The translations under genes and the position numbers were made by a program. A stretch of DNA of 64,000 nt from Alphaproteobacteria bacterium SO-S41 (lineage in GTDB: Bacteria > Pseudomonadota > Alphaproteobacteria > Micropepsales > Micropepsaceae), in contig AP024629.1 of assembly GCA_019670725.1 (NCBI GenBank), forward strand, positions 1,922,001-1,986,000. Reading direction: 5' to 3'. Shown one piece after another: positions 43,191 to 51,468 of the stretch. Numbering within the stretch: the first letter of the stretch is position 1; each line of letters begins with the position of its first letter. The notes under the pieces are model-generated. The model was given only the letters and a program-made list of their open reading frames with translations, was not told the DNA's origin and ran no database searches.

Positions 43191-45266
43191 CTAAAGCGTT
43201 ACAAGTTCGCCATAGGCAGGTTGGACGAAGGCGTGACGCGTGAGGCCCAAGTCCATCAGGTCTACCGCATCCGGCATTGCGGCAAACGTCGGGGCTGCGA
43301 GCTCGGCGATATGGTGAGGCGCGGCGCTCGAACCTGACCACAGGATATCGGCGGCTGTAATCGTCGCGCCGGCAAACTGGATCAGCATATCGTTAGTGCC
43401 GTTACCGCCAATGTCGACGAACAGAAAGCTGGCGCCGCCGCTATAGGCAATGCCGAAAGAATCGTTGGCGCCAGTGCGCACTGCGGTCAGGTCCACCTTG
43501 TCGCTGCCGGCCGTAAAGCCATAGAGCGTGTCGGCTGCCGAAACTGCCGAATCCGAAGTGGAGAGGTAGCGGAATATGTCAGCGCCAGCGTCCCCGAACA
43601 GAACATCCGCGCCGCCGCCGCCGGTGATGACGTCGTTGCCACCGCCGCCGCTGATGGAGTCCGCGTTCGACGACCCGATGATCGTATTCGCGGCCGCATC
43701 GCCTATAATGTAGATGCCGTAATTTCCGGTATGGAGGATGTCGTTGCCGTTGATGTCCGCATTGATCGCAGCAAGCTGGAATCCCCCGGATGGCGCCTCG
43801 GCGAAGAGGAAGGTCGAGCCGCCTGAGCGAATGAGGCTCACGGAGGTGGCCTCCAGCGCATTGAGGTCAATCTTGTCGAGACCCGTCTCGAAGCCGAATA
43901 GGCCATCAGATCCGGTGGCGTTGGAATCCCACGTCGCGAGATAGCGGAAGGTGTCGGCACCCGCCTCGCCGAACAGCGTATCGGCGCCGCCGCCGCCGAT
44001 GATCGTATCAGCGCCGCCGCCGCCATAGATCGGATCGCCGCGATCCGATCCGATCAGCGTATCGGCGGCTGATGTGCCGATCATGTAGATCGGGATGTTG
44101 CTGCCCGCGTCGATGTCGTTGCCGTTGACGACGCCTTCGAGGGCGATCGTCATTTTACCGGCGAAGGTTTCGAGAAATGCGAAGGTTGCGCTGCCCGAGC
44201 GGATGAGGCTGACCGAGAGCGGATTTAGGTCGGTGAAATCCAGGCGGTCGATACCGGTCGCAAAATCGGTGATGTAATCGTAGTCCGTAGGCGTCGAGTA
44301 CACGACGGGAGTTGAGTCTGACTGAAGGCTATAGACAAACACGTCGGCGCCTGCACCGCCCGTCAGTCGATCGCCGCCGCCACCACCCCAAATCCGATCA
44401 TTGCCGGCCCCGCCGTTGATGTCGTCATTGCCGAGCAGTCCTTTGAGGTTCTCATCGGCTGCCGTGCCGGTCAGCGTGTCGGCGTTCAGCGTACCCATCA
44501 CCTCGCTGACGACAAGATGGATGTTTGTCAGATCCCCGACCGATACGCGTGCGGCATCGACGCCGCCGGTGAACTGGAGAAAGGTGATGAAGTTCGCCGG
44601 ACCGGCGGCCCCATCGAGGTCAACCTGAAGCGAGACCTTGCCGTCCGGTTCAGTGACGACACGCGCGTGGCCGCTGGTAAAAGAATTGGAGCCGTCAGTA
44701 TTCGTGAGCGTACGAAAATAGCCGCTAAGATCGAGGCGGTCATCGCGGGTGAAGTCATTCACGACAATCCGCGGCTCAGGCGGCTGCAAGAGGGAAATTG
44801 GGTCACCGTGATCGACGATGATCGTGTCGGCGCCGGTGCCCAGGGTAATCAGAAAACCGGAAGCTGAAGCTGCGGGGTAACTCGCGGTCGACAGATAAAT
44901 TAGATCGTTTCCAGATCCGCCACTCGCTGCCCCGCCTTGACTTCCAAGAAAGAGAACATCGTTTCCCTCGTCACCAGCTATGTAGAGTTCGATACCGACA
45001 TTGGACGCCGTTGCGTAGGATGCCGATATCCGATCGTCGCCAAACCCGCCGCGCAACTCGACAGTCGCTATGCCCCTGATCCCCTGCACTGTGAAGGAGG
45101 CTGCGATGATGTCGTTTCCATCATCTCCATAAACTTTATCGTTCTGACCGGGCTGAAGAATGCTATTGCGGGTGACGATGTCATCGGCTTCTCGCCCATG
45201 GATGAGATCCGAGCCATCTGTATCAGCAAGGTTGTCAGCTCCGGCCGTGCCGTTAATTGTAGTCAT
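43191..45266 (-). CDS. RTX-type calcium-binding secreted protein
   Basis: 691 residues. Several runs of the nine-residue RTX nonapeptide occur (GNDDINGGAGNDRIWGGGGG, GGGGADTIIGGGGADTLFGE, GGGNDVITGGGGADVLFGDA), which bind Ca2+ and form a beta-roll after export. The second half is three repeats of about 120 residues, each with VSLIRSG..TF.F, a NGNDI segment, an IYMIGTSAADTLIG-type link and GADxFRYL. No signal peptide; RTX proteins are exported by type I secretion using the C-terminus. No secretion genes lie nearby. The gene looks lower in GC than its neighbours. The enzyme activity, if any, is not evident. Confidence 0.88.
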   Translation of the reverse strand: MTTINGTAGADNLADTDGSDLIHGREADDIVTRNSILQPGQNDKVYGDDGNDIIAASFTVQGIRGIATVELRGGFGDDRISASYATASNVGIELYIAGDEGNDVLFLGSQGGAASGGSGNDLIYLSTASYPAASASGFLITLGTGADTIIVDHGDPISLLQPPEPRIVVNDFTRDDRLDLSGYFRTLTNTDGSNSFTSGHARVVTEPDGKVSLQVDLDGAAGPANFITFLQFTGGVDAARVSVGDLTNIHLVVSEVMGTLNADTLTGTAADENLKGLLGNDDINGGAGNDRIWGGGGGDRLTGGAGADVFVYSLQSDSTPVVYSTPTDYDYITDFATGIDRLDFTDLNPLSVSLIRSGSATFAFLETFAGKMTIALEGVVNGNDIDAGSNIPIYMIGTSAADTLIGSDRGDPIYGGGGADTIIGGGGADTLFGEAGADTFRYLATWDSNATGSDGLFGFETGLDKIDLNALEATSVSLIRSGGSTFLFAEAPSGGFQLAAINADINGNDILHTGNYGIYIIGDAAANTIIGSSNADSISGGGGNDVITGGGGADVLFGDAGADIFRYLSTSDSAVSAADTLYGFTAGSDKVDLTAVRTGANDSFGIAYSGGASFLFVDIGGNGTNDMLIQFAGATITAADILWSGSSAAPHHIAELAAPTFAAMPDAVDLMDLGLTRHAFVQPAYGELVTL

Positions 45267-45334
45267 GGTCGAGCTCCGCCCAGAATCGGCTCCCGATCTA
45301 TCACTCCTCCATCCACTGGCTGGGGCAAGCTGAA

Positions 45335-45340
45335 ATTATA
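45335..45340 (-). promoter_or_regulatory. Putative -10 box of the RTX gene
   Basis: TATAAT on the minus strand, 69 bp before the RTX ATG, with TTGACG about 13-14 bp upstream (suboptimal spacing). It overlaps one arm of the inverted repeat at 45339-45377. Confidence 0.4.
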
Positions 45341-45389
45341 TGTCGCCTCCCTGCGTCAACGGCGGAAAGGCGACATAAGTCAACTTATG
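45339..45389 (-). promoter_or_regulatory. Overlapping inverted repeats upstream of RTX gene
   Basis: TATGTCGCC (45339-45347) pairs with GGCGACATA (45369-45377) across 21 bp, and CATAAGT-CA-ACTTATG (45374-45389) is a second perfect inverted repeat sharing 4 bases with it. They lie between the RTX -10 box and the 3' end of tmRNA: either operators for the RTX gene or 3' processing/termination signals of tmRNA. Confidence 0.45.
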
Positions 45390-45399
45390 AAGATAAGGT

Positions 45400-45700
45400 G
45401 GTGGGGATTCTGTTGCCCAGCTCCCCACCGGGCTGCGCTTACCTATTAGGCAGCGAGGGCCATTTCATTGTCGTTGGCACCTATACAACGGCCCGATAAC
45501 CGCGGAACCATTCGGGGCAAAAGCTACGTCTTTACACGTCCGTCGATCCTATTTCGCCCCCATCAACTGAACCCGCCAATCAGATTGGCCTGACCGGTTC
45601 ACTTGGTGGAGGCGCCGGGTACCGCCCCCGGGTCCGAGCCGCTTATTACACGCGCGTTTATCGCCATAGCCGGGCAAGCCGGCACAGAGAGATATAGGGG
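45400..45700 (-). ncRNA. ssrA: Permuted (two-piece) transfer-messenger RNA
   Basis: Rescues stalled ribosomes by tagging peptides. On the minus strand the acceptor piece comes first and ends CGCCTCC-A-CCA (CCA encoded, 3' end at 45604); after a 42-nt loop (45562-45603) the coding piece begins GGGGGCGAAATAGGATCGAC at 45561. GGGGGCG pairs with CGCCTCC over 7 bp, with G3-U70, the identity pair for alanyl-tRNA synthetase. The tag frame at 45446-45478 reads GCC AAC GAC AAT ... GCC TAA = ANDNEMALAA, ending in the ClpXP-type LAA-like ALAA. A hairpin GGTGGGG/CCCCACC (45400-45429) lies near the 3' end. Outer ends are approximate. Circular permutation is typical of Alphaproteobacteria. Confidence 0.95.
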
Positions 45701-45789
45701 GTCGGAATGAGAAAATCATCCCCTATTGCGAAAGGCGGATTTCCGCCACGGGCGGGCGTGGTTGCGACCAGGTTTCAGAGCCGGGCGCT

Positions 45790-46290
45790 TCAGGCGTCGT
45801 CCTTGTCCGGCTTTTCGTCGTCCGCGACGACGGAGTTCTTCTTGTCGCCGTCACCGGGTGACACCCAGCGCTCGACATAGTGCATGATGCCGAGCAGCAC
45901 CAAGCCGACGACCACGCCGGTCGCGACGACCCGCCAGGCGCCAAGGCCGGCGGCGATGCCGAGTGCGGCGACCAGCCAGACGGCGGCGGCGGTGGTGAGG
46001 CCGTAGACGGCTTTTGCCTTGCTGTCGTGGAGCACAACGCCCGCGCCGATAAAGCCGACGCCGGCGAGCACGCCCTGGATGACACCTTGGACGACACGGC
46101 TCATCGCGTCCGCGTTCGCGGCGAAGACCGGGTCGCTCGCTACGGTGACGGCGACGACGCTGGCGCCGAGCCCCACGAGACCCAGCGTGCGCAGGCCCGC
46201 CTGCTTGCCGCGGAGGTCGCGATCGATGCCGATCGCCATGCCGCAGGCCGTGCCCGCGAGCATGCGGAAGATGATTTCAAGCTCGTCCAT
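45790..46290 (-). CDS. MgtC/SapB family membrane protein
   Basis: 166 residues from the ATG at 46290 (MDELEIIFRMLAGTACGMAI). The open frame continues upstream through neighbouring genes but is not coding there. The family motif GIDRDLRGKQAGLRTLGLVG (usually GxERExxxKPAGLRT) is present, followed by VVQGVIQGVLAGVGFIGAGV and VYGLTTAAAVWLVAALGIAAG. MgtC proteins are linked to Mg2+ homeostasis and F-ATPase modulation. A charged tail (DDEKPDKDDA) ends it. Confidence 0.9.
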   Translation of the reverse strand: MDELEIIFRMLAGTACGMAIGIDRDLRGKQAGLRTLGLVGLGASVVAVTVASDPVFAANADAMSRVVQGVIQGVLAGVGFIGAGVVLHDSKAKAVYGLTTAAAVWLVAALGIAAGLGAWRVVATGVVVGLVLLGIMHYVERWVSPGDGDKKNSVVADDEKPDKDDA

Positions 46291-46322
46291 TCGGCGCTTA
46301 ACGCGCAAAGCGGCGTTTGGCT

Positions 46323-46844
46323 TCAGAGCGTCTTGTAGAAAAAGCTCGCGGCCTGGCGCGTGTTGCCGTCGGCGGTGAGCGCGAAGCCGGGCACCTCGCC
46401 GAACTTCGTCCAGCCGAGCCGGGTGTAGAGCCGCTCGCCGTCGCTGCCGGTCTCGGTATCGAGCGTCAGCAAAGTACGGCCGATGCGGCGTGCCTCCGCC
46501 TCCGCCGCCTGCATCAGCGCCGCGCCGAGACCCTGGTGGCGGGCGCGGCTGTGGACCAGCATCTTGGAGAGATCGGCGCGGTGCGGCTGGTTTTCCTGCG
46601 GCGCCGGGATGAGCTGCACGGTGCCGTCCACGCGGCCGTCCGCCTCCGCAACGAAGATCAGCCGCTCGCCGCGCGCGTGGCCGGCGAGCGCGCCGTCCCA
46701 CCACGCGGCGGCTTTCTCTGCGCTCATCGGGAGAACGAAGTTCACGGATGCGCCGTGCGTGACGGAGTCGACGAGAATGTCGATCAGGGCGGCGCGCCGC
46801 GCTTCGGTCTCTTCGGGTTTCAGGAGGCGGATGGCGTGCGTCAT
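46323..46844 (-). CDS. GNAT family N-acetyltransferase
   Basis: 173 residues. The acetyl-CoA binding motif is HSRARHQGLGAALMQAAEAE (Q/RxxGxG/A), preceded by VHSRARHQG and followed by LLTLDTETGSDGERLYTRLGW. Similar to enzymes acting on small amines or antibiotics; substrate unknown. Overlaps the XRE-cupin gene by 4 bp, so it is regulated with it. Confidence 0.88.
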   Translation of the reverse strand: MTHAIRLLKPEETEARRAALIDILVDSVTHGASVNFVLPMSAEKAAAWWDGALAGHARGERLIFVAEADGRVDGTVQLIPAPQENQPHRADLSKMLVHSRARHQGLGAALMQAAEAEARRIGRTLLTLDTETGSDGERLYTRLGWTKFGEVPGFALTADGNTRQAASFFYKTL

Positions 46845-47410
46845 GTGACGGACTCCACGACGTGAATGACGGCGTAGCGGGCGGGGCGGCGGCTCGTGTT
46901 GCGGAAGGTGGTGCCGTCGTCGGGGCGCATATGCAGGCAGTCGCCCGCGGCGAGGCGATAGGTGCCGGCAGCGAGGGCGATCTCGATCTCGCCGTCGAGC
47001 ACCCAGACATGCTGGTCGAGCACGCGGTGCGGGTTGCGGGGCAGGGTGACCTCCGCACCGGCGGGGAACTCGACCTCGACGATCCGCACGGGCGAGGCCG
47101 TTCCTGCGGGCGCGACCTCGCGCCGGACATAGAAGCTGACGGGATCCTGCCAGACCGGCTGGTCGGCGCGGCGGAGGAGGGGCGAGGCGGCCTCGCGGGC
47201 GAAGAGCGCCGAGAGGGTGAGACCGAGCCCGGCCGAGAGCTTGTCGAGCACGACGGCGCTGGCATGGACCTCGCCGCGTTCGATGCGCGAAATCATGGCG
47301 CGGCTAACCCCGGTGCGGCCGGCGATTTCGTCGAGCGTCAGTTTGAGCGCCGTGCGCCGTTCTGCAACGCGCGTGCCGATCAGCCGGAGAAGGTCCGTTT
47401 CTGATTCCAT
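46841..47410 (-). CDS. XRE regulator with cupin sensor domain
   Basis: 189 residues. Helix-turn-helix [40 protein letters not shown]; then a C-terminal cupin barrel ([31 protein letters not shown]). The cupin probably binds a small effector. Directly upstream is a perfect 8-bp inverted repeat over the ribosome site, fitting autorepression. It drives the downstream GNAT gene. Confidence 0.91.
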   Translation of the reverse strand: MESETDLLRLIGTRVAERRTALKLTLDEIAGRTGVSRAMISRIERGEVHASAVVLDKLSAGLGLTLSALFAREAASPLLRRADQPVWQDPVSFYVRREVAPAGTASPVRIVEVEFPAGAEVTLPRNPHRVLDQHVWVLDGEIEIALAAGTYRLAAGDCLHMRPDDGTTFRNTSRRPARYAVIHVVESVT

Positions 47411-47411
47411 G

Positions 47412-47433
47412 ATAGGAGAATTTCATCTCCTAT
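47412..47433. promoter_or_regulatory. Palindromic operator of the XRE-cupin/GNAT unit
   Basis: ATAGGAGA-ATTTCA-TCTCCTAT, perfect 8-bp arms, starting 2 bp before the regulator ATG and covering its AGGAGA ribosome site. It is also in the leader of the divergent thyA transcript, about 130 bp from the thyA ATG. Confidence 0.6.
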
Positions 47434-47563
47434 GAGAGAGTCAAGTCTGGAGCGGCCTTCTTGTCCACAAGTGTGGTTGCCCGCCACCGCCTCAAGCGCC
47501 TCCGAATCAGGCAAACTGGCATCCGGCCGCGAGCGGCGTAGAGTGGCGGCAGAGGATAGGGCG

Positions 47564-48358
47564 ATGCGGCAGTATCTCGACCTGATGGAGCTGGTCCTCA
47601 AGACCGGCGTGAAGAAGACGGATCGGACCGGCACGGGCACGCTCTCCGTGTTTGGCCATCAGATGCGCTTCGACCTCGCCGAGGGCTTCCCGCTCGTCAC
47701 CACCAAGAAGGTCCACCTCAAGTCGATCATCCACGAGCTGCTGTGGTTCCTGAAGGGCGAGACGAACATCTCGTATCTGAAGGAGAACGGCGTCAGCATC
47801 TGGAACGAGTGGGCCGATGAGAACGGCGATCTCGGCCCGGTCTACGGCCATCAGTGGCGTTCATGGCCGGGGCAGGACGGCGACACGGTCGACCAGATCG
47901 CCAAGCTCGTCGACATGATCCGCCGCACGCCGGATTCGCGCAGGCTGATGGTGACGGCCTGGAACCCGGCCGATGTCGAGAAGATGGCGCTGCCGCCCTG
48001 CCATTGCCTCTTCCAGTTCTATGTCGCTGAGGGACGGCTCTCCTGCCAGCTCTACCAGCGCTCGGCCGACATCTTCCTGGGTGTGCCGTTCAACATCGCC
48101 TCCTATGCGCTGCTGACCCTGATGCTGGCGCAGGTGACGGGGCTGAAGCCCGGCGACTTCGTCCACACGCTGGGCGATGCGCATCTCTACTCCAACCATC
48201 TGGAGCAGGCGGCGCTGCAGCTGTCCCGCGCGCCGAAGCCGCTGCCGGTCATGCGCGTGAACCCGGCGATCACCGACATCTTCGATTTCACCTTCGCCGA
48301 CTTCAAACTCGAAGCCTACCAGTCCCACCCGCACATCTCGGCGCCGGTGGCGGTGTGA
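47564..48358 (+). CDS. thyA: Thymidylate synthase ThyA
   Basis: Makes dTMP from dUMP with methylenetetrahydrofolate as carbon and hydride donor. 264 residues from [12 protein letters not shown]; an upstream open frame is not conserved. [38 protein letters not shown] and the active-site Cys146 in [12 protein letters not shown], then [20 protein letters not shown], are all intact. A 4-bp overlap with the next gene, and then with folA, forms one operon for folate/thymidylate metabolism. Confidence 0.97.
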   Translation: MRQYLDLMELVLKTGVKKTDRTGTGTLSVFGHQMRFDLAEGFPLVTTKKVHLKSIIHELLWFLKGETNISYLKENGVSIWNEWADENGDLGPVYGHQWRSWPGQDGDTVDQIAKLVDMIRRTPDSRRLMVTAWNPADVEKMALPPCHCLFQFYVAEGRLSCQLYQRSADIFLGVPFNIASYALLTLMLAQVTGLKPGDFVHTLGDAHLYSNHLEQAALQLSRAPKPLPVMRVNPAITDIFDFTFADFKLEAYQSHPHISAPVAV

Positions 48359-48843
48359 CGGCTGGCGGGCTGACGCTGCGCAGCGCGGTCGCCGGCGATG
48401 AGGACTTGGTCTTCTATTTCATCACCGCGCTCGCCGAGTACGAGAAGCAGCGCCACGAGGTGAAATCGAGCGCGGCGGATATCGCCAGGCACCTCTTCTC
48501 CGACCGGCCGCGCGCCTATGCCGAAATCGCGGAGTGGGACGGCAAGCCGGTCGGCTTCGCGCTGTGGTTCTACAACTTCTCGACCTTTGCCGGCCGGCCC
48601 GGCCTCTATCTGGAAGACCTGTTCGTCGAGCCCGAGGCGCGCGGCAAGGGGATCGGCAAGGCGCTGCTCGCCCGGCTCGCGGCGCGGGCCGTGGCGGAGG
48701 ATTGCTGCATGGTCCAGTGGTGGGTGCTCAACTGGAACACGCCGTCGATCGACTTCTACAAATCGATCGGCGCGGCGCCCAAGGACGAATGGACCGTGTA
48801 CCGCCTCAGCGGCGCGGCGATGAAAGCGATGGCGGCATCATGA
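48355..48843 (+). CDS. GNAT acetyltransferase, diamine/spermidine N-acetyltransferase-like
   Basis: 162 residues from GTG at 48355, overlapping the thyA stop (GTGA). [20 protein letters not shown] is the acetyl-CoA motif A with [16 protein letters not shown]-like [15 protein letters not shown] and [15 protein letters not shown] are typical of the SSAT/PaiA-like subgroup. Its stop overlaps the folA ATG (ATGA). An acetyltransferase between thyA and folA is not standard, so it may be a conserved hitchhiker or a modifier of a related metabolite. Confidence 0.88.
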   Translation: MTAGGLTLRSAVAGDEDLVFYFITALAEYEKQRHEVKSSAADIARHLFSDRPRAYAEIAEWDGKPVGFALWFYNFSTFAGRPGLYLEDLFVEPEARGKGIGKALLARLAARAVAEDCCMVQWWVLNWNTPSIDFYKSIGAAPKDEWTVYRLSGAAMKAMAAS

Positions 48844-49391
48844 CCACACCCATTCTCTCGCTCATCGTCGCGGTCGCGAATAACGGCGTGATCGGCAACA
48901 AGGGCGCGTTGCCCTGGCGCATTCCCGAGGACCTGCGCTGGTTTCGCCAGCACACGATCGGCAAGCCTGTCATCATGGGCCGCAAGACGTGGGAGAGCCT
49001 ACCCAAGAAGCCGCTGCCGGGACGCACGAATATCGTCGTCACGCGCAACAAGGCATGGGAGCCGGCCTTCGACGAGAAGTTGTTCGCGGAGAACTTCCAG
49101 GCCGGGCACCAGTTCTATGTCGTGTGGGATGTCGCGAGCGCCATCGACCATGCCTCGCGGCTGGAGCGGCAGGCGGAGGAGATCGTCGTCATCGGCGGCG
49201 CGGAGCTTTACGCCGCTGCCATGCCGCTGGCCCAGCGCATCTATCTGACGAGCGTCGGCCTGTCGCCCGAGGGCGATGCCTTCATGCCGCCCTTCGACCG
49301 CGCGGACTGGAAAGAGACCTTCGTCCAGACGCACCCCGCGCTCGGCGACAAGCTGCCGGGCTTCACCTTCCGCATTCTGGAACGCGCCTAG
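48840..49391 (+). CDS. folA: Dihydrofolate reductase
   Basis: Reduces dihydrofolate with NADPH, supplying the folate consumed by thyA. 183 residues beginning [35 protein letters not shown] with catalytic Asp31, VIMGRKTWESLPKKPLPGRT and VVIGGAELYAAAMPLAQRIY are hallmark segments. Somewhat longer than classic 159-residue DHFRs because of an insertion around AWEPAFDEKLFAENFQAGHQ. Start overlaps the preceding GNAT stop by 4 bp. Confidence 0.95.
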   Translation: MTTPILSLIVAVANNGVIGNKGALPWRIPEDLRWFRQHTIGKPVIMGRKTWESLPKKPLPGRTNIVVTRNKAWEPAFDEKLFAENFQAGHQFYVVWDVASAIDHASRLERQAEEIVVIGGAELYAAAMPLAQRIYLTSVGLSPEGDAFMPPFDRADWKETFVQTHPALGDKLPGFTFRILERA

Positions 49392-49395
49392 TAGA

Positions 49396-49866
49396 TCACG
49401 ACCAATAGGCGGCCATGATCTCGCGCGCCCATTCGGGTTCGCGCACTTCGCCACGCGGCAGGAAGCCCGACAGGACCGGCTTGATGTCGATCACCGGCGT
49501 GCCGTCGATGGCATCGAGACCCTTGAGGATCAGGGTCAGCCCTTCGACCTTCACGATCTCGCAGACCGTGACGCCGAGGCGGTTCGGACGATTCTTGCCG
49601 CGCTGGGCGAAGATGCCGGCCTTGGGCCAGTCGGCGCGGCCGCGCGGGTGGCGCGCGCCGCGCTCGATCTGCGCTTCGGTCACGCGGTCGAAGAGATAGA
49701 CGATCTCGGCATGGCTGAACTGGTCGAGGCTGGCGAGGGCGTCGGCCGTGAACGCGTCTGGGTCGAGTTCGATGCGGACGGGGATCGCGTCCCAGCCGTC
49801 GTCGATGGGCTGGTCGCGGTCCGACCGTACGCGGCCGATCGCCGTGATCGTGAATTGCTGCTGCAT
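49396..49866 (-). CDS. TrmO-like tRNA m6t6A37 methyltransferase family (YaeB/UPF0066)
   Basis: 156 residues. The single beta-barrel UPF0066/TsaA fold is marked by FTITAIGRVRSD, LDQFSHAEIVYLFDRV, GIFAQRGKNRPNRLGVTVCE and LDAIDGTPVIDIKPVLSGFL, which are conserved in TrmO (N6-methyl-t6A37 formation). This is the short form lacking the C-terminal extension of E. coli TrmO. Convergent with folA. Confidence 0.85.
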   Translation of the reverse strand: MQQQFTITAIGRVRSDRDQPIDDGWDAIPVRIELDPDAFTADALASLDQFSHAEIVYLFDRVTEAQIERGARHPRGRADWPKAGIFAQRGKNRPNRLGVTVCEIVKVEGLTLILKGLDAIDGTPVIDIKPVLSGFLPRGEVREPEWAREIMAAYWS

Positions 49867-49954
49867 TCCGTCGCTCCCGTATTGCGCGCCGCCGCGGCGG
49901 CGTTAACGTGCGCCGCTCAAGGCACAACAATAATCACATTCGGGGAAACGCATC

Positions 49955-50878
49955 ATGGCGATCGAAGTAATGGCGACCGGACTCAAGTTTCCGGAAGGGC
50001 CGGTGGTGATGGACGACGGCTCGGTCATCGTCGTCGAGATCCAGTCGGGCAACATCACGCGCGTGAAGCCGAACGGGAAGAAGCAGGTCATCGCCTCGCC
50101 GGGCGGCGGGCCGAATGGTGCGGCCATCGGCCCCGACGGCGCGCTCTATGTCTGCAACAATGGCGGCTTCGAGTGGCACAAGAACGGCAAGTGGACGATC
50201 CCCGGCCACAAGCCCGCCGACTACACGGGCGGCCGCATCGAGCGCATCGATCTCTCCACCGGCAAGGTCGAGGTGCTCTACACGCAGTGCGACGGACGAC
50301 CGCTGCGCGGGCCGAACGATCTCGTCTTCGACAAGCAGGGCGGGTTCTGGTTCACCGACCACGCCAAGTCGACGCATGACCATCGCGAGTGGGGCGCGCT
50401 CTATTACGCCAAGCCCGATGGCTCGCACATCTCGATGCAGATCCACCAGATCATGGCGCCGAACGGCGTCGGCCTCTCGCCGGACGAGAAGACGGTCTAT
50501 TACGCCGAGACACTTTCGGGCCGGTTGTTCAAGTCGGCGATCGCGAAGCCGGGCCAGCTCGCGGTCGCCAAGGGCGCGATTCCCGGCGGCACGATGGTCG
50601 GCGCGCCCGACAGCCACGTCTATTTCGACAGTCTGGCGGTTCAGGCGGATGGCAGCGTCTGCGTCGCCACCATCCTGCAGGGCGGCATCACGACCTTCGT
50701 GCCCGCCACGGGCAAGTCGAAGCTGACCTCGCTGGCCCAGTTCGGCGACCTGCTGGTCACCAATATCGCCTTCGGCGGCAAGGGCATGAAGACGGCGTAC
50801 ATCACGCTCTCGGGCACCGGAAAGCTGCTCAAGATGGATTGGGCGAAGGCCGGGCTGAAGCTGAACTTCAACGCCTGA
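49955..50878 (+). CDS. SMP-30/gluconolactonase family protein
   Basis: 307 residues, six-bladed beta-propeller lactonase. GLKFPEGPVVMDDGSVIVVE, GGGPNGAAIGPDGALYVCNN, LRGPNDLVFDKQGGFWFTDH and APNGVGLSPDEKTVYYAET correspond to the metal-binding Glu/Asn/Asp positions of the family. Hydrolyses sugar or other lactones; no sugar pathway genes adjoin. It converges with the cupin gene 1 bp away. Confidence 0.9.
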   Translation: MAIEVMATGLKFPEGPVVMDDGSVIVVEIQSGNITRVKPNGKKQVIASPGGGPNGAAIGPDGALYVCNNGGFEWHKNGKWTIPGHKPADYTGGRIERIDLSTGKVEVLYTQCDGRPLRGPNDLVFDKQGGFWFTDHAKSTHDHREWGALYYAKPDGSHISMQIHQIMAPNGVGLSPDEKTVYYAETLSGRLFKSAIAKPGQLAVAKGAIPGGTMVGAPDSHVYFDSLAVQADGSVCVATILQGGITTFVPATGKSKLTSLAQFGDLLVTNIAFGGKGMKTAYITLSGTGKLLKMDWAKAGLKLNFNA

Positions 50879-50879
50879 G

Positions 50880-51434
50880 CTAGCTGCGCACCACCTCGCG
50901 GTCGATGAGGACCGCGAGGAACAGCGCGGGTCCGCCATGGGCGACCCAGGCGTGGTTGGTGGCGCGCTGGATGACGATGTTGCCGGGCTTCAGGCGGCGC
51001 TCGTCGCCTTCCAGTATCAGCGAGGCATCGCCGCTGATGAGGCAGATGACATCGATCGAGTGCGTCTCGTGCATGCCCGGCGCGCGGGTCTGGTCGATGA
51101 TTGCGTCGGCGGCGTGGAAGCGGGCGAAGGCCGCGCGCGTCCCCTGATCCAATATGTCCTTCGGCACGCCGGCCGGGGCGGGCTCGATCACGAACCAGCG
51201 CACCTTCAAGCCGCCCTTGGGCGGGTGGAGGTTCACCGGCTCCAGATTGGCGGGCGTGTGATCCTTGGGATCGAGCGGGCCGTGACTGTCGGTCCAGATG
51301 TCGAGCAGTCCGCCGAGGCCGGCTTCCGCCATGCTCGCGGCGGGGCCGCCGTCGATGATGACGACCGACTTGCCGTCGCTATCGTCGCCGGTGATGACGC
51401 GGCGAATGGCATTCTCGAACCCTGGATAAGACAT
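50880..51434 (-). CDS. Cupin domain protein
   Basis: 184 residues. The C-terminal half is a cupin: PGMHETHSIDVICLISGDAS, LEGDERRLKPGNIVIQRATNHAWVAHGG (given in parts; His in TNHAWV and HETHS are metal ligand positions). N-terminal part is variable. Metal-dependent isomerase/dioxygenase or a binding protein; not assignable. Downstream of mrp by 34 bp on the same strand. Confidence 0.82.
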   Translation of the reverse strand: MSYPGFENAIRRVITGDDSDGKSVVIIDGGPAASMAEAGLGGLLDIWTDSHGPLDPKDHTPANLEPVNLHPPKGGLKVRWFVIEPAPAGVPKDILDQGTRAAFARFHAADAIIDQTRAPGMHETHSIDVICLISGDASLILEGDERRLKPGNIVIQRATNHAWVAHGGPALFLAVLIDREVVRS

Positions 51435-51468
51435 CGTTCCCCCGTGGCGGACCGGTCTTGTGCCGGGC

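Noticed and set aside
46291-47265. An upstream extension of the mgtC reading frame
   Set aside because: It runs antiparallel-free but out of frame through the GNAT and XRE-cupin genes and is Arg/Pro/Ser-rich; the true start is at 46290.
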